Shown: piece after piece, positions 5,885 through 6,118 of the stretch
How positions within the stretch are numbered: position 1 is the stretch's first letter
Layout of the letters: the number at the start of each line of letters is the position of its first letter
DNA from: Clostridia bacterium
GTDB lineage: Bacteria > Bacillota > Clostridia > Christensenellales > Aristaeellaceae
Assembly (NCBI GenBank): GCA_024404275.1
Contig: JAKSQG010000106.1
Location: 1-6,118, forward strand
Direction: 5' to 3'
DNA length: 6,118 nt
Translations under genes and position numbers: made by a program
Notes under the pieces: generated by a model
Databases searched by the model: none
The model's input: the letters and a program-made list of their open reading frames with translations, nothing else
What the model was told of the DNA's origin: nothing

Positions 5885-5917
5885 AAAGCGGCAAGGCAAA
5901 AAGCCCTGCCGCTTTTT
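5885..5917 (+). terminator. Rho-independent terminator after HU
   Basis: AAAGCGGCA (5885-5893) pairs with TGCCGCTTT (5907-5915). An inner GGC/GCC stem (5895-5897 with 5903-5905) follows across one A/C mismatch, with an AAAAA loop and a five-T run at 5913-5917. It closes the HU transcript 22 nt after the stop codon. Confidence 0.92.
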
Positions 5918-5933
5918 GTTATAAGGGGAACGC

Positions 5934-6118
5934 ATGAAGACCATCATCACCATTCAGCACACCCAGTCCATGCACCATGTCAACGGCATGGTCGGCTCAT
6001 GGACGGATTGGGATCTGACCGACCTTGGCAAATCGCAGGCGCAGAACATCGCCGCAAACCTGTCCCGCCTCATCGGCGGCAAACCGGCGGTGCTCTATTC
6101 CTCCGATTTGAAGCGTGC
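5934..6118 (+). CDS. Histidine phosphatase family protein, N-terminal part, with QHT in place of RHG
   Basis: This gene is partial: 61 whole codons are visible before the right edge. The pattern MKTIITIQHTQSMHHVNGMV, then GSWTDWDLTDLGKSQAQNIA and VLYSSDLKRA, is the start of the phosphoglycerate-mutase-like histidine phosphatase fold. The D-LT-LG-QA block and YSSDL-RA segment are typical. The catalytic His is at 9. The canonical RHG triad position reads Q8-H9-T10, so the phosphate-binding Arg is replaced by Gln, which may change or reduce activity. The start ATG is preceded by AAGGGG at 5923-5928 with 5 nt spacing. It follows the HU terminator by 16 nt. No clear promoter is visible in that gap, so it probably relies on read-through or on a promoter I did not recognise. 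The substrate is unknown. Confidence 0.85.
   Translation, partial: MKTIITIQHTQSMHHVNGMVGSWTDWDLTDLGKSQAQNIAANLSRLIGGKPAVLYSSDLKR

Noticed and set aside
5878..5890. Alternative hairpin CGC-TTTGAAA-GCG competing with the HU terminator
   Set aside because: It is only a 3-bp stem with a realistic loop, too weak to act as an antiterminator.
1..6118. tRNA (including a CUA suppressor), CRISPR array, insertion sequence or riboswitch in the window
   Set aside because: I saw no cloverleaf, no short regularly spaced repeats, no transposase and no long structured leader. Any suppressor tRNA must lie elsewhere.

Overview
The window looks like a piece of a bacterial chromosome from a GC-rich Bacillota, most likely a gut-type Clostridia (Oscillospirales/Ruminococcaceae-like). 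The reasons are strong AGGAGG-type ribosome binding sites, sigma-A style promoters, a flippase (SpoVB-like) - YabN/MazG - HU gene order typical of Clostridia, a MucBP-like surface repeat protein, and G/C-rich third codon positions. Nothing suggests phage or a mobile element. The taxonomic placement is inference from gene content.

Layout. Positions 1-708 (minus strand) hold the N-terminal part of a secreted repeat protein. It runs off the left edge and is driven by a near-consensus promoter at 760-788. A 169-bp divergent spacer separates it from a plus-strand run: a Nudix ADP-ribose pyrophosphatase-like enzyme (878-1495), a RimJ-type GNAT acetyltransferase (1555-2124), a TSCPD-domain protein (2158-2406) and a 35-residue single-span membrane protein (2408-2515). 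An intrinsic terminator (2535-2571) closes that run. A second unit holds a SpoVB/MurJ-like lipid flippase (2610-4217), translationally coupled to a YabN-like fusion of a tetrapyrrole-methylase-like domain and MazG (4228-5517). HU (5581-5862) follows with its own promoter and a good terminator (5885-5917). A histidine-phosphatase-family gene (5934 onward) is cut by the right edge.

The main discovery is that both large genes of the second unit contain one in-frame TAG: codon 78 of the flippase and codon 62 of the MazG fusion. In both, the frame, family similarity and codon style continue without a break on the far side, and there is no TAA, TGA or frameshift. None of the seven plus-strand genes whose end is visible stops at TAG: five use TAA and two use TGA. 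Both internal TAGs are followed by GAT and sit in hydrophilic segments where a Gln, Glu, Lys or Gly would be ordinary. The simplest reading is that this organism reads UAG as an amino acid (Gln is the most parsimonious, being one transition from CAG), or suppresses it efficiently. Two independent nonsense mutations or assembly errors remain possible and are testable. A standard-code annotation would split each of these genes in two.

Functionally, the set is housekeeping. It covers house-cleaning of nucleotides (Nudix, MazG), envelope lipid-linked precursor export (flippase), nucleoid structure (HU) and protein or small-molecule acetylation (GNAT). A variable, repeat-bearing surface protein is transcribed away on the other strand.
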